Assembly (NCBI GenBank): GCA_963846585.1
Contig: CAWJWO010000017.1
Coordinates: 62,001-126,000 of the forward strand
Source: JAAUTT01 sp963846585
GTDB taxonomy: Bacteria; Bacteroidota; Bacteroidia; Bacteroidales; JAAUTT01
DNA length: 64,000 nt
Direction: 5' to 3'
Position numbers and translations under genes: made by a program. The notes below the pieces were generated by a model. The model worked only from the letters and a program-made list of their open reading frames with translations, had not been told where the DNA came from and did no database searches. This document shows positions 1-8,526 of this stretch, in pieces (within the stretch, counting starts at the first letter, position 1; every line of letters begins with the position of its first letter).

Positions 1-87
1 ATTCTTAATAATTTGACAGTTATCTTTGGAAGCAAAAATACTGTCCGTTTATGTTAAGTGCGTAACATTCAATAATAATGGTTGATT

Positions 88-633
88 TTATTCTTTTTCA
101 ACCTGCATAAAGCTTAATTCCAATGGCGTTTTTCTACCGAAAATCTTAACCATTACCTTGAGCTTTTTCTTTTCTTCGTTAACTTCCTCTATTACACCAG
201 TAAAACTATTAAATGGGCCATCTGTAACTTTTACCATTTCACCAATAAAAAATGGCACATTAAGTTCCTCTTCGCTCGCGGATAGTTCATCAACTTTTCC
301 AAGTATCCTGTTTACTTCCGACTGCCGTAATGGAACAGGTTCCTCGTTTTTACCTCCTAAAAAACCAACAACATTTGGCACATTTCTTAAAATATGAGGA
401 ATTTCACCTGTCAAATTTGCTTCAATTAAGATATATCCGGGAAAATAGTTTCGTTCCTTACTAATCTTTTTACCATTTCTGATCTGGTATATTTTCTCAT
501 GGGGAATTAATACCTGGGAAACATACTCCTGAAGATTTAAGCCGGCAATTTCATTATCAATATATTCTTTAACTTTTTTTTCTTTTCCGCCTACAGCTCT
601 CAGAACATACCACTTTTTTTCTGATTCGCTCAT
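88..633 (-). CDS. nusG: Transcription termination/antitermination factor NusG
   Basis: NusG binds the RNA polymerase clamp and links elongation to Rho or to the ribosome. The 181-residue protein shows the N-terminal NGN domain (about residues 6-110, beginning with the typical WYVLRAVGGKE) and a C-terminal KOW domain (about 128-178, with VTDGPFNSFTG). Length is normal for the family. It is the last gene of the tuf, tRNA-Trp, secE, nusG run; ribosomal protein genes usually follow, and bases 1-87 downstream hold no gene. The 200-bp gap to secE contains a long nested hairpin, unusual between these two genes. Identification is secure from motif and context. Confidence 0.97.
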   Translation of the reverse strand: MSESEKKWYVLRAVGGKEKKVKEYIDNEIAGLNLQEYVSQVLIPHEKIYQIRNGKKISKERNYFPGYILIEANLTGEIPHILRNVPNVVGFLGGKNEEPVPLRQSEVNRILGKVDELSASEEELNVPFFIGEMVKVTDGPFNSFTGVIEEVNEEKKKLKVMVKIFGRKTPLELSFMQVEKE

Positions 634-722
634 ATTTTTTTCAGGGTATAAATTATTGTAAGTTTAAATCTAATTTTCAATTAGAAAATTATGTAATTTC
701 TTTTTAAATTTTGTGTTTGAAT

Positions 723-824
723 CATAATGTTCGTAACCGAGGCTTGCGAAGTTTAAAAATCAGGAGTTTACTTGTGTAAATGACTGATTTGTAAACGAGC
801 TTAACGAAGGTTACGGACATTATG
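723..824. repeat. Nested hairpin repeat, copy 1 (secE-nusG spacer)
   Basis: The outer arms (723-738 and 809-824) are 16 bp with a single G-U-type mismatch. Inside is a second stem around AGTTTAC and GTAAATGA. The same skeleton recurs at 4267-4371: shared segments GAGGYTTRCGAAGTT, AGTTTAC, GTAAATGA and AACGAAG lie in the same order, while the paired outer arms differ in sequence. It sits just after the secE stop codon and before nusG, so it could be a transcript-processing or attenuation structure, or a small mobile palindrome. Confidence 0.8.
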
Positions 825-836
825 GACAAACACATA

Positions 837-1025
837 TTAGAACATTCCGTATATTGCATTTACAACATGCTGGAATAAAAAATCCATTAAAAATATTATG
901 ATAGCAATAATAAGCGATGCAACCATCACAACTATTCCACTTGCCTGTAATTCTGACCATGTCGGCCAGGATACTTTATGAACAAGTTCAGTATAACAAT
1001 CCTTAATATAAGCTTGAATATTCAT
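837..1025 (-). CDS. secE: Preprotein translocase subunit SecE
   Basis: SecE clamps the SecY channel in the inner membrane. The 62-residue protein has the conserved amphipathic segment ELVHKVSWPTW followed by one hydrophobic helix (about residues 30-55), the single-TM form usual in this phylum. I start it at the ATG at 1025 (MNIQAYIK), because the upstream in-frame ATG lies inside the tRNA-Trp gene. It lies between tRNA-Trp and nusG as in most bacteria. Confidence 0.95.
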   Translation of the reverse strand: MNIQAYIKDCYTELVHKVSWPTWSELQASGIVVMVASLIIAIIIFLMDFLFQHVVNAIYGMF

Positions 1026-1040
1026 AAATAAAATTCTTTG

Positions 1041-1113
1041 CACGGGAGGAGAGACTCGAACTCCCAACCAACGGTTTTGGAGACCGCTACTCTACCAATT
1101 GAGCTACACCCGT
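1041..1113 (-). tRNA. tRNA-Trp (CCA)
   Basis: A 73-nt cloverleaf folds by eye: acceptor stem with one mismatch, D-arm GCTC/GAGT, anticodon loop CTCCAAA giving anticodon CCA, T-arm with GTTCGAG, discriminator G. No CCA tail is encoded. It is placed between tuf and secE, the standard location. Confidence 0.96.
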
Positions 1114-1122
1114 GTTTACACT

Positions 1123-2310
1123 CTATTCAACAATTTCAATCACCTGGCCTGCACCAACTGTTCGCCCGCCTTCACGTATGGCAAACCTTAAACCCTGATT
1201 AATAGCCACAGGATAAATCAGTTTTACAGTAATGGTTACATTATCTCCTGGCATTACCATTTCCCTGCCGGAAGGTAATTCAATTTCACCGGTTACATCA
1301 AGGGTACGTAAATAAAATTGAGGACGGTAATTATTATGAAAAGGAGTGTGGCGGCCTCCTTCTTCTTTCTTTAAAACGTATACCTCAGCTTTAAATGTTG
1401 TGTGTGGAGTAATTGAACCTGGTTTTGCAATAACCATACCACGTTTAATTTCTTTTTTGTCTATACCTCTAAGCAACAGACCAACATTATCACCGGCTTC
1501 CCCACGATCCAGAATCTTGCGGAACATTTCAACACCGGTAACTACAGATTTCTTCTTTTCAGCACCTAATCCAACGAGTTCCATTTCATCGCCTGTATTC
1601 ACTACTCCGGTTTCAATTCTGCCTGTAGCAACTGTACCACGGCCAGTGATTGAGAAAACATCTTCAACAGGCATCAGAAAAGGTTTTTCATTTTCACGGG
1701 GTGGAATGGGAATATATGCATCTACAGCATCCATCAATTCCATTACCTTTTCTTCCCACTGAGCTTCACCATGCAAAGCTCCAAGCGCTGAGCCACGAAT
1801 TACCGGGGCATTATCCCCGTCATATTTATAGAATGTGAGCAATTCGCGAACTTCCATTTCTACAAGGTCAAGGATTTCAGGATCTTCAACCATATCAACC
1901 TTGTTCATAAAACATACAATTCTAGGCACATTTACCTGACGTGCCAATAATATATGTTCACGGGTTTGAGGCATAGGACCATCTGTAGCAGCAACTACTA
2001 TAATAGCCCCGTCCATTTGAGCTGCACCTGTAACCATGTTCTTAATATAGTCAGCGTGACCGGGACAATCAACATGTGCATAGTGCCGTTTCGCCGTCTG
2101 GTATTCAATATGAGCTGTATTAATGGTAATACCGCGTTCTTTTTCTTCCGGAGCATTATCAATTGAATCAAAAGACCTTATTTCTGAAAGCCCCTTTTTT
2201 GCAAGTACCATTGTAATTGCTGCAGTTAAAGTGGTTTTCCCGTGGTCTACGTGACCGATTGTTCCTACGTTGACATGAGGTTTTGACCTGTCAAATTTTT
2301 CTTTAGCCAT
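1123..2310 (-). CDS. tuf: Elongation factor Tu
   Basis: EF-Tu delivers aminoacyl-tRNA to the ribosome using GTP. The 395-residue protein carries G1 GHVDHGKT (residues 19-26), the switch II region DCPGH (near 81), and NKVD (near 136), followed by the two beta-barrel domains; length is normal. The gene follows the Thr-Tyr-Gly-Thr tRNA cluster by about 70 bp and precedes tRNA-Trp and secE, an ancestral arrangement also known from the tufB locus of Escherichia coli. It is probably cotranscribed from the promoter at 2919-2949. Confidence 0.99.
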   Translation of the reverse strand: MAKEKFDRSKPHVNVGTIGHVDHGKTTLTAAITMVLAKKGLSEIRSFDSIDNAPEEKERGITINTAHIEYQTAKRHYAHVDCPGHADYIKNMVTGAAQMDGAIIVVAATDGPMPQTREHILLARQVNVPRIVCFMNKVDMVEDPEILDLVEMEVRELLTFYKYDGDNAPVIRGSALGALHGEAQWEEKVMELMDAVDAYIPIPPRENEKPFLMPVEDVFSITGRGTVATGRIETGVVNTGDEMELVGLGAEKKKSVVTGVEMFRKILDRGEAGDNVGLLLRGIDKKEIKRGMVIAKPGSITPHTTFKAEVYVLKKEEGGRHTPFHNNYRPQFYLRTLDVTGEIELPSGREMVMPGDNVTITVKLIYPVAINQGLRFAIREGGRTVGAGQVIEIVE

Positions 2311-2377
2311 AACACTAGTTTTAAATAATGTTTTTTATAATTAATTACTTATTGGTTAATAAATTAGCAAACCGTTG

Positions 2378-2449
<72 letters not shown>

Positions 2450-2456
2450 AGACCAG

Positions 2457-2529
2457 AGCGGGAGACGAGGCTCGAACCCGCGACCCTAACCTTGGAAGGG
2501 TTATGCTCTACCAACTGAGCTACTCCCGC
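2457..2529 (-). tRNA. tRNA-Gly (TCC)
   Basis: A 73-nt cloverleaf with acceptor GCGGGAG/CTCCCGC, anticodon loop CTTCCAA (anticodon TCC), T-loop GTTCGAG and discriminator T. Only 7 bp separate it from tRNA-Thr(GGT), so both come from one transcript. Confidence 0.96.
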
Positions 2530-2607
2530 TTATATATATTGCCTGAAGGCATTATACAGGTTATCCGCATTTCAGTTTACATCCCAGGGACAATAAAATT
2601 TAAACCG

Positions 2608-2690
2608 TGGGGAGAGGAGGAATCGAACCTCCGAAGGCATAAGCCAACAGATTTACAGTCTGCCCCATTTGACCGCTCTGGAATCTCCCC
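2608..2690 (-). tRNA. tRNA-Tyr (GTA)
   Basis: An 83-nt class II tRNA with long variable arm. The acceptor is GGGGAGA/TCTCCCC, the anticodon loop CTGTAAA gives anticodon GTA, and the discriminator is A, as expected for tyrosine. Confidence 0.96.
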
Positions 2691-2792
2691 GGAAAATTAT
2701 GTGGTTCGACGGTTCCTTATTATTGAATCAATAACTTATTCTAAAAATAATTATCCCAATAGAATAATAATTCTTTACGATCCATTTATGAG

Positions 2793-2866
2793 AGCCGATG
2801 GAGGGATTCGAACCCCCGACCAGCTGATTACAAATCAGCTGCTCTGGCCAACTGAGCTACATCGGC
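2793..2866 (-). tRNA. tRNA-Thr (TGT)
   Basis: A 74-nt cloverleaf with acceptor GCCGATG/CATCGGC, anticodon stem GCTGA/TCAGC and loop TTTGTAA (anticodon TGT), discriminator T. It is the first tRNA of the cluster, about 50 bp downstream of the promoter at 2919-2949. Confidence 0.96.
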
Positions 2867-2918
2867 GAATTCTCGGCAGAACCGTATAAATTCACCCCCC
2901 CCTTTAAATTTGAGTTCG

Positions 2919-2949
2919 CAAATGTATGAATTTTTATTTTTCTCACAAA
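2919..2949 (-). promoter_or_regulatory. Bacteroidota sigma-A promoter for the tRNA-tuf-secE-nusG run
   Basis: Read on the minus strand, TTTG (2949-2946) is followed by exactly 19 bases and then TACATTTG (2926-2919). This matches the -33/-7 consensus TTTG-N19-TAnnTTTG known for Bacteroides. It lies about 53 bp upstream of tRNA-Thr(TGT) in a gene-free gap, which supports it as the operon promoter. Confidence 0.85.
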
Positions 2950-2975
2950 TTCTTTATTATTATTTTTTGAAAATA

Positions 2976-3275
2976 TTATACCCCTTTAATTTTATCTTTA
3001 TGCTTAATAATTTGCTGACGCAATGCTTCTACAGCATTATCAGTAGCTTCCTCAAAAGATTTTGATTGTTTTTTGGCAAAAAAATCACTACCGGAAATAA
3101 TAATCTTTATTTCCACGATTTTATTTTCCAATTCCTGGGTATTTTCAAGTCGAAGAAATACTTCTGCTCCAATAATGCTTTCATAAAATTTAGCTAATTT
3201 GTTGATTTTATTATTTACAAATTTCAATAATTTCTTATCTGCATCAAAATGTACAGAGTTAATTTTAATATCCAT
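2976..3275 (-). CDS. raiA: Ribosome hibernation/stability factor, short HPF/RaiA type
   Basis: The 99-residue protein has the beta-alpha-beta-beta-beta-alpha pattern of the S30AE family: it begins MDIKINSVHF, has KKQSKSFEEA in the middle and a final basic helix. Proteins of this family sit in the mRNA channel of idle ribosomes. It is the short form without the C-terminal dimerisation domain. It lies 16 bp downstream of the xer recombinase gene and probably shares the rpsU transcript. Sure of the family, less of the exact subtype. Confidence 0.92.
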   Translation of the reverse strand: MDIKINSVHFDADKKLLKFVNNKINKLAKFYESIIGAEVFLRLENTQELENKIVEIKIIISGSDFFAKKQSKSFEEATDNAVEALRQQIIKHKDKIKGV

Positions 3276-3291
3276 TTCTACCTCCTAAGTT

Positions 3292-4182
3292 TTATGCTCT
3301 GGGGTGAGCCTGATTATATACTTTTTTTAATTTTTCAAACGAATTATGCGTATAAATTTGGGTAGCAGCCAGATTTGAATGGCCCAGCAATTCTTTAATT
3401 GCCCCAATAGCCGCACCATTATTTAACATTAAAGTTGCAAAAGTGTGTCTCCAAACATGTGGACTTCGTTTGTCCAAAGTAGTTACCATTGACAAATATT
3501 TATTAACCAGCCTATAAACTAATTTAGGATATAGTTTTAACCCCTTTACGGTAACAAGCAGAAAATTATATTTCAACCGGTCAATTGTCCTTTTACGGTA
3601 ATCGAAATAGTTATCAATTTCAGTTAAAAGGCCTTTATCTATAGGTATAAGCCTTTCCTTTTTTCGTTTGCCATAAACCTTTAGCGTAAGGTTAAATCTA
3701 TCTATATCGGTATCGCGGATGTTAATCAATTCTGAAAGCCTTATTCCGGTCTGGTAAAATATTTCAAGAATTAACCTGTTCCTTACACCTGCAAAATCAG
3801 ATTCAAATTCAACATCATTAAATAATACATTAATCTGGTTATCAGTGATAAAACCTGGTAATCTTTTTTTTGCCTTTAATGAATCAATTTTAATCAGCGG
3901 ACTTTTTTGAATAGTACCTTGCCGAATTAAATACTTATAAAATGATTTTAATGCTGATATTTTTCTGTTAACCGAACGATTTTCACATCCCTTTTCAATA
4001 AGAAATATAATCCATTCTCTTACCAATTTTGAATCAACGTGTTGGATGTCATTAACTGAATTGTTCCTGCAAAAAGTCCTGAATTGCAAAATATCAGTTT
4101 TATAGGAAGTAATTGTGCGCTTTGAATATCGGTTTTCAAATTCTAAATGATTTAAAAACGAAAGGATTGTATCCATAAACAC
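3292..4182 (-). CDS. xerC: Tyrosine recombinase, XerC/XerD type
   Basis: Site-specific recombinase that resolves chromosome dimers at dif. The 296-residue protein has the N-terminal core-binding SAM-like domain (about 1-90) and the catalytic domain with all active-site residues visible: R148 (GIRLSE), K172 (YGKRK), H242 and R245 (HVWRH), H268 (LGHSN) and nucleophile Y277 (TQIYTH). Length is normal. Its location between rpsU and raiA is a common Bacteroidota arrangement. There are no integrase-type neighbours or att sites, so a housekeeping role is more likely than a phage one. Assignment to XerC rather than XerD is by context only. Confidence 0.92.
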   Translation of the reverse strand: MFMDTILSFLNHLEFENRYSKRTITSYKTDILQFRTFCRNNSVNDIQHVDSKLVREWIIFLIEKGCENRSVNRKISALKSFYKYLIRQGTIQKSPLIKIDSLKAKKRLPGFITDNQINVLFNDVEFESDFAGVRNRLILEIFYQTGIRLSELINIRDTDIDRFNLTLKVYGKRKKERLIPIDKGLLTEIDNYFDYRKRTIDRLKYNFLLVTVKGLKLYPKLVYRLVNKYLSMVTTLDKRSPHVWRHTFATLMLNNGAAIGAIKELLGHSNLAATQIYTHNSFEKLKKVYNQAHPRA

Positions 4183-4266
4183 CCAAAAAAGTATATGATA
4201 TTAAACAAATTGAAAAAACATCCTTACATCTTATAGTTACTTATTGCAGAAAATTAAGTGACTGAT

Positions 4267-4371
4267 AAAAAAGTGCCAAGAACGAGGTTTACGAAGTTAG
4301 AAAAAGCGCAGTTTACATTTAGTAAATGAGCATTTTTCTAAAGAGTATAACGAAGTTATTGGCGCTTTTTT
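4267..4371. repeat. Nested hairpin repeat, copy 2 (rpsU-xer spacer)
   Basis: Outer arms 4267-4279 and 4359-4371 pair over 13 bp with one G-U. The inner stem surrounds GTTTAC and GTAAATGA. The layout and unpaired segments match the hairpin at 723-824, but the stem sequences differ in a paired way. A T-run at the end of the right arm and an A-run at the start of the left arm would let it act as a bidirectional terminator or attenuator between rpsU and the recombinase gene. Confidence 0.8.
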
Positions 4372-4379
4372 GCAGGCAC

Positions 4380-4571
4380 TTACTCTTCTTTTTGCTGAAG
4401 CTTCTGGATATAAACAGCCCTTTTAATTTGTTCCCTGCGTTTTACTGAAGGTTTTGTAAATTCCTGGCGATTTCTTAACTCCTTAACAATCCCTGTCTTT
4501 TCGAATTTTCTCTTAAACTTTTTTAAAGCCCTCTCAATATTTTCGCCTTCTTTTAAAGGTACAATAATCAT
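4380..4571 (-). CDS. rpsU: 30S ribosomal protein bS21
   Basis: The 63-residue basic protein begins with MIIVPLKEGENIERALKKFKRK and continues with KRREQIKRA, the bS21 signature. It is a small-subunit protein near the mRNA anti-SD region. It has its own near-perfect promoter at 4598-4628, and the xer and raiA genes follow after a hairpin that may reduce their expression relative to bS21. Confidence 0.97.
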   Translation of the reverse strand: MIIVPLKEGENIERALKKFKRKFEKTGIVKELRNRQEFTKPSVKRREQIKRAVYIQKLQQKEE

Positions 4572-4597
4572 AATATAACCAAATTAAAAATGAGGTG

Positions 4598-4628
4598 CAA
4601 ATTTATGAATAGTATCTAATTTTTCAAA
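4598..4628 (-). promoter_or_regulatory. Bacteroidota sigma-A promoter for rpsU
   Basis: On the minus strand, TTTG (4628-4625) is separated by exactly 19 bases from TAAATTTG (4605-4598), a full match to TTTG-N19-TAnnTTTG. It lies 26 bp upstream of the rpsU start, giving a short leader. Confidence 0.85.
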
Positions 4629-4675
4629 CTTTATTTGCAATTATATTAAAATTATTCTAAAAACAATTTAAATAG

Positions 4676-4826
4676 TTGCAGGTTGCAGGTTGCAGGTTAC
4701 AGGTTGCAGATTGAAAGTGATGAATTGATAAGGTGATGAGGTAATTTGCCATTTTCAAATTTGCACATTTTCAAATTTTCAAATTATTATTTGTCATTAG
4801 TAATCAGTAATCTGTAATTAACATTT
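4676..4826 (-). repeat. Heptad/short-word spacer repeat block
   Basis: Read on the minus (coding) strand the block runs: GATTACTAATGACAAAT words, then TTTGAAAAT/ATGTGCAAAT words, then CATCACC/CATCACTTTC words, then four to five CAACCTG-type heptads (4676-4712), then the rpsU promoter. The same word order occurs at 12364-12634 and 21376-22098 on the plus strand. Confidence 0.85.
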
Positions 4827-5228
4827 TTACCTGTAATTAATATAAGGTGCTATTTTTTCTAACTCCGTTTTTGAAAAAATATCCAAATATTCCAACTGTG
4901 TGTATGATTGAATTGGACGTATTTGGCGATACCTGATTATTTTTTTTGCCTGTTCATCTGTAATGTAAGGATGATTTATTAATTCATTATAAGTAGCAGT
5001 ATTTATTGATAACCTGAATATTTTTGCATGATCTGTTTTTTCGGATATAGTTTCTTTCCCTAATTGTTTAACGTCAATTCCGGGTTTTGAAGAGGAGTGG
5101 ATTTCTATGACACTAATAATTATATAAATTATTAAAATTCCTGCCATTAAAATAAGTATACCGTTTCGCTCACTGTGCGAAAATGAAAAATATTCCTTAA
5201 TGTAATAGTAGAATTTTCCCTTATTCAT
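4827..5228 (-). CDS. ComEA-like membrane-anchored helix-hairpin-helix protein
   Basis: The 133-residue protein has one N-terminal membrane helix (about residues 22-42) and a C-terminal helix-hairpin-helix DNA-binding domain containing INTATYNELINHP and QAKKIIRYRQ (about 73-130), the form seen in ComEA-type DNA receptors. It probably binds DNA at the periplasmic face. No other competence gene is adjacent; TamL lies upstream across a repeat-filled gap. Function beyond DNA binding is inferred. Confidence 0.75.
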   Translation of the reverse strand: MNKGKFYYYIKEYFSFSHSERNGILILMAGILIIYIIISVIEIHSSSKPGIDVKQLGKETISEKTDHAKIFRLSINTATYNELINHPYITDEQAKKIIRYRQIRPIQSYTQLEYLDIFSKTELEKIAPYINYR

Positions 5229-5230
5229 TA

Positions 5231-5303
5231 TACCTGTTTTAGGCTGCAGGATGCAGGTTGCAGGTTACGTCCTATGCACTATGCACTATGCACTATGCAC
5301 TAA
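5231..5303. repeat. Heptad repeats TGCAGGT and TATGCAC
   Basis: Three to four GCAGGTT-type heptads (about 5231-5262) are followed by four TATGCAC units (about 5271-5303). The block fills almost the whole 78-bp gap between tamL and the ComEA-like gene and starts a few bases from the tamL stop codon. Confidence 0.85.
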
Positions 5304-5306
5304 TTA

Positions 5307-7673
5307 TCAGAACGGATACCCAATCGCAAGTCCCCAATTAATAATGCTTTGATTGGCAGGAGGACGAATATCCTCAAATATCCATCGTTTACCAGGATCT
5401 TTTGACGGATCTTTTGTTTTAACAGCAAAATCAAGCCTTATTATAAAGTAAGTTACATTTAAACGTAACCCAACACCGGAAGCAATTGCCAAATCCTTAT
5501 AAAACTTGTCCCACTGGAATAGAATTCCTACTCTCTTATCAGTTGGAGCTTGGGTAATTGCCCAGATATTACCGGCATCGGTAAATAAAGCACCTTCAAA
5601 ATCCCAGATGATTTTAAACCTGTATTCAATATTTGACTCAAGTTTTATATCTCCTGTATTGTTTGGAAAAATTTTCCCTTGAGAACCTGTATCGCCGAAT
5701 TGATATGATCCTGGCCCTAAAAACCTTGGATTCCAGCCTCTTATACTAGTCGGGCCACCTGAATAATACTCCTTTTCAAGTGGTATTACATCAGAATTAC
5801 CATAAGGAACTGCAACTCCGGCAAAAACACGATATGCTATTGAGCTTTTTAGATCTATAAAATGATCAAACATATATTCAACATCGGTTTTAAAATATTG
5901 TGAATATTGTTTCCTTAATAATGTGTAAAAATTATTAAATGGGGGAGGGTTAATAGTTTTTGAAGTATTAAAAACATCATTTAATAATGTTAATAAATTG
6001 CCTGCTATCTCCAGATTCCATTTAAAAAAATGGTAATCCCTTATCTTTTGAGGGATTTGATTATTATAAGTGTAATTATAGGCAGAACCCAGAATATATT
6101 GGCTTGTATAAATATTTTTAAGATAGGTATTGCTTATTAAGATGTTGTAGGAAGGATCAGTAATATTAACATCAACCCAGGAAAATTCAACAGGTAATAT
6201 GCTATGTGTAATATAAGTACCACTCTTCCAGTTGTAGCCAAATGAAAAGTTAGCGACTCTCTCATATAATTGGGGCAATGTTGAATAATTATAAGATAAT
6301 GCAAATGAAGTTTTAGGATTGTACTTTCTAACCAACCCAGGTGAAGTATAAAAAGGAAATAAAAATTTGGGGACGTTTATAGTAGCCACAGATCCTAAAT
6401 CAAGAGTACTGTAATTTTTTGAACTATATTTTACCACTGATTTTCCACCGGTTAACTTTAGATTAAGGTTTTCAGCATTTCCAAACAAGCTTCTATTCAG
6501 ATAATTCAGGCCCAAATCACCTCCCAGGAAAAAATTCACGCTGCTCGAAGTTAATTCTCCGGTTAGGGAATACGATTGAATTTTTAACGGAGTTAACCGG
6601 ATATTGCAGTTTAAATAATTAAACTTTGAAGTATCCGATGGTGCGAGCTCTTCAAAGTAAATATTAACCAAACTATATGTATTTAAAGCTGACAGATGTT
6701 TTTTAGTTTCCTCAACATCTTTAAGACAATACAGATTCCCGGGATAAAGATAATTCTGAAGTAAAATCGTGGATGGGCTCACCCAAAAATTTTCAGGATA
6801 TATAAATTCAACACCATTTTTAATCATTGTATCTTTTTTTGCAAAAGGGAGAGCAACCTTATCATGATTTGAAAAATCATATTCATTCCTGATTAGTACT
6901 TTGTTTATCCTGTAACATTTATATGCCTGTGCTATTGAAGGTGTACTTTGAATATCAGAAAGATTTCTTACAATCATTTTCAAATCCACAATATTAGGAT
7001 TATTTATAGAATCAACATTATATTCAAACCTTATTAAATCTTTGCTAAACTGATAATAACCTTTATTTTTAAGATATGTTTCAATTCGTACGCACTCACT
7101 TTTCAAAACATCTTCATCAAATAAATTCCTTTTTTTTATTAAGGTATTTAACGTATCCTGTAATAATACCTTTTTAATTGTTGTATCTTCAAAAATATAA
7201 CTGCAATTACCTATCCTGTAAGGAACATGTGAGGTAATCCTGTATATTACATCCGCCTTCCTGTTAAAAAACCTGATTGAATCGGTTACATCGGCATTAT
7301 AATAACCTCTGATTTCCACGTAACGCTTTAGCTGCCTTACTGAACGTTCAGTCATTTCCGGTTCCCAAATTACAGGTTCTTCGCCAAGGTGCCGGAGATA
7401 TTTTTGAAACCAGTTATGCTTATTTGTATCGGAAAGATTATATAACCCCAGATACAGCCGAATACCAAACAGATGTTTGTTTGGCCTTTGTTTAATGTAA
7501 AATTTAAGATCTTCCTTTTTAACACTATTGTTATCAACTTTTAATTTTACATTATTTAATAAATACTTATCCTTTGGAACATACTTTGTTGTATTGCATC
7601 CAACCGCAATTAAAATAATTAAAACAAATAAAAAATTGACCCTTAAGAAATTATATTTATTTGACATTAACAA
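5307..7673 (-). CDS. tamL: TamL: outer-membrane lipoprotein of the Omp85/BamA superfamily
   Basis: The 788-residue protein has a lipoprotein signal with lipobox VGC (Cys26) followed by NTTKYVPKDKYLL, the usual TamL beginning. POTRA-like repeats cover about residues 30-370, and a C-terminal Omp85 barrel carries the SIRGW motif (barrel lid-loop signature, near 660) and ends in an aromatic residue (YPF). In Bacteroidota TamL replaces TamA as partner of TamB for inserting outer-membrane proteins or moving lipids. The tamB gene lies 38 kb away in this window. It is divergent from a SpoU methyltransferase gene, a common pairing in the phylum. Confidence 0.9.
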   Translation of the reverse strand: MLMSNKYNFLRVNFLFVLIILIAVGCNTTKYVPKDKYLLNNVKLKVDNNSVKKEDLKFYIKQRPNKHLFGIRLYLGLYNLSDTNKHNWFQKYLRHLGEEPVIWEPEMTERSVRQLKRYVEIRGYYNADVTDSIRFFNRKADVIYRITSHVPYRIGNCSYIFEDTTIKKVLLQDTLNTLIKKRNLFDEDVLKSECVRIETYLKNKGYYQFSKDLIRFEYNVDSINNPNIVDLKMIVRNLSDIQSTPSIAQAYKCYRINKVLIRNEYDFSNHDKVALPFAKKDTMIKNGVEFIYPENFWVSPSTILLQNYLYPGNLYCLKDVEETKKHLSALNTYSLVNIYFEELAPSDTSKFNYLNCNIRLTPLKIQSYSLTGELTSSSVNFFLGGDLGLNYLNRSLFGNAENLNLKLTGGKSVVKYSSKNYSTLDLGSVATINVPKFLFPFYTSPGLVRKYNPKTSFALSYNYSTLPQLYERVANFSFGYNWKSGTYITHSILPVEFSWVDVNITDPSYNILISNTYLKNIYTSQYILGSAYNYTYNNQIPQKIRDYHFFKWNLEIAGNLLTLLNDVFNTSKTINPPPFNNFYTLLRKQYSQYFKTDVEYMFDHFIDLKSSIAYRVFAGVAVPYGNSDVIPLEKEYYSGGPTSIRGWNPRFLGPGSYQFGDTGSQGKIFPNNTGDIKLESNIEYRFKIIWDFEGALFTDAGNIWAITQAPTDKRVGILFQWDKFYKDLAIASGVGLRLNVTYFIIRLDFAVKTKDPSKDPGKRWIFEDIRPPANQSIINWGLAIGYPF

Positions 7674-7758
7674 AGTATGAATATTTGAATACGTAGTTAG
7701 ATAAAATAAAATAATTTTACAAAAATAATAACATGTTTGTTATTGAATCACAAAAACC

Positions 7759-8526
7759 ATGCTAAGCAAAAATAAAATAAAACTTATAAAATCTCTAGAA
7801 ATAAAAAAGAACAGGGATAATGCCGGACTTTTTGTTGCAGAGGGTGATAAAATGGTGCTGGAGATGATTTCTTCAAACCTCAGGGTTAATTATATTGCAG
7901 CCACAGAGGATTGGTTCGGGCAAAACGACCATTTAAAAATAAAAAAATATACTGAAAAAGAAATAGTGGATAAGAGTGAACTAATTAAAGCAAGTTTATT
8001 AAAAAGTCCACAAAATGCATTATGTGTGGTGGAAATTCCACACTTTCAATTTTACCTGCCTGAACTTTATAATAAATTATCAATTATACTTGATAAAGTA
8101 CAGGATCCGGGTAATTTAGGTACAATTATCCGGATAGCCGACTGGTTTGGAATTGAACATATTATTTGCAGTAATGATACTGCTGACCTTTATAACCCTA
8201 AGGTAGTGCAATCAACAATGGGTGCTATTGCAAGGGTAAAGGTTCATTATAACGATTTAAATGAAGTTCTCGGTAAAATTAAACATAAGGGAATGTTTGT
8301 ATTTGGAACTGACCTTAGAGGTGAAAACATTTATACCTGTCAATTGCCTTCAAGGGGATTTATTTTACTTGGAAACGAATCAAAAGGAATTAAGCCGGAA
8401 CTTCAGACATATTTTACGAAAAAACTGTTCATCCCATATTTCCCTGAACATTTAAAAAGATCCGAATCACTTAATGTTGCAATAGCAGCGGCTATTGTTT
8501 GTTCAGAGTTCCGTCGCAGAATGTAG
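7759..8526 (+). CDS. TrmH/SpoU-family 2'-O-ribose RNA methyltransferase
   Basis: The 255-residue protein contains the three SpoU motifs: NLGTIIRIADWFG (near 115), FILLGNESKGI (near 200) and the C-terminal SLNVAIAAAI (near 235), plus an N-terminal substrate-binding domain. It forms the deep trefoil knot fold and uses SAM. The substrate (23S rRNA or tRNA) cannot be told from sequence. Its TAG stop codon is the first triplet of a TAGTGCT heptad array. Confidence 0.93.
   Translation: MLSKNKIKLIKSLEIKKNRDNAGLFVAEGDKMVLEMISSNLRVNYIAATEDWFGQNDHLKIKKYTEKEIVDKSELIKASLLKSPQNALCVVEIPHFQFYLPELYNKLSIILDKVQDPGNLGTIIRIADWFGIEHIICSNDTADLYNPKVVQSTMGAIARVKVHYNDLNEVLGKIKHKGMFVFGTDLRGENIYTCQLPSRGFILLGNESKGIKPELQTYFTKKLFIPYFPEHLKRSESLNVAIAAAIVCSEFRRRM

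Noticed and set aside
3292..4182. Integrase of a genomic island
   Set aside because: The recombinase lies in the conserved rpsU-xer-raiA context with no att repeats, tRNA-end duplication or cargo genes.
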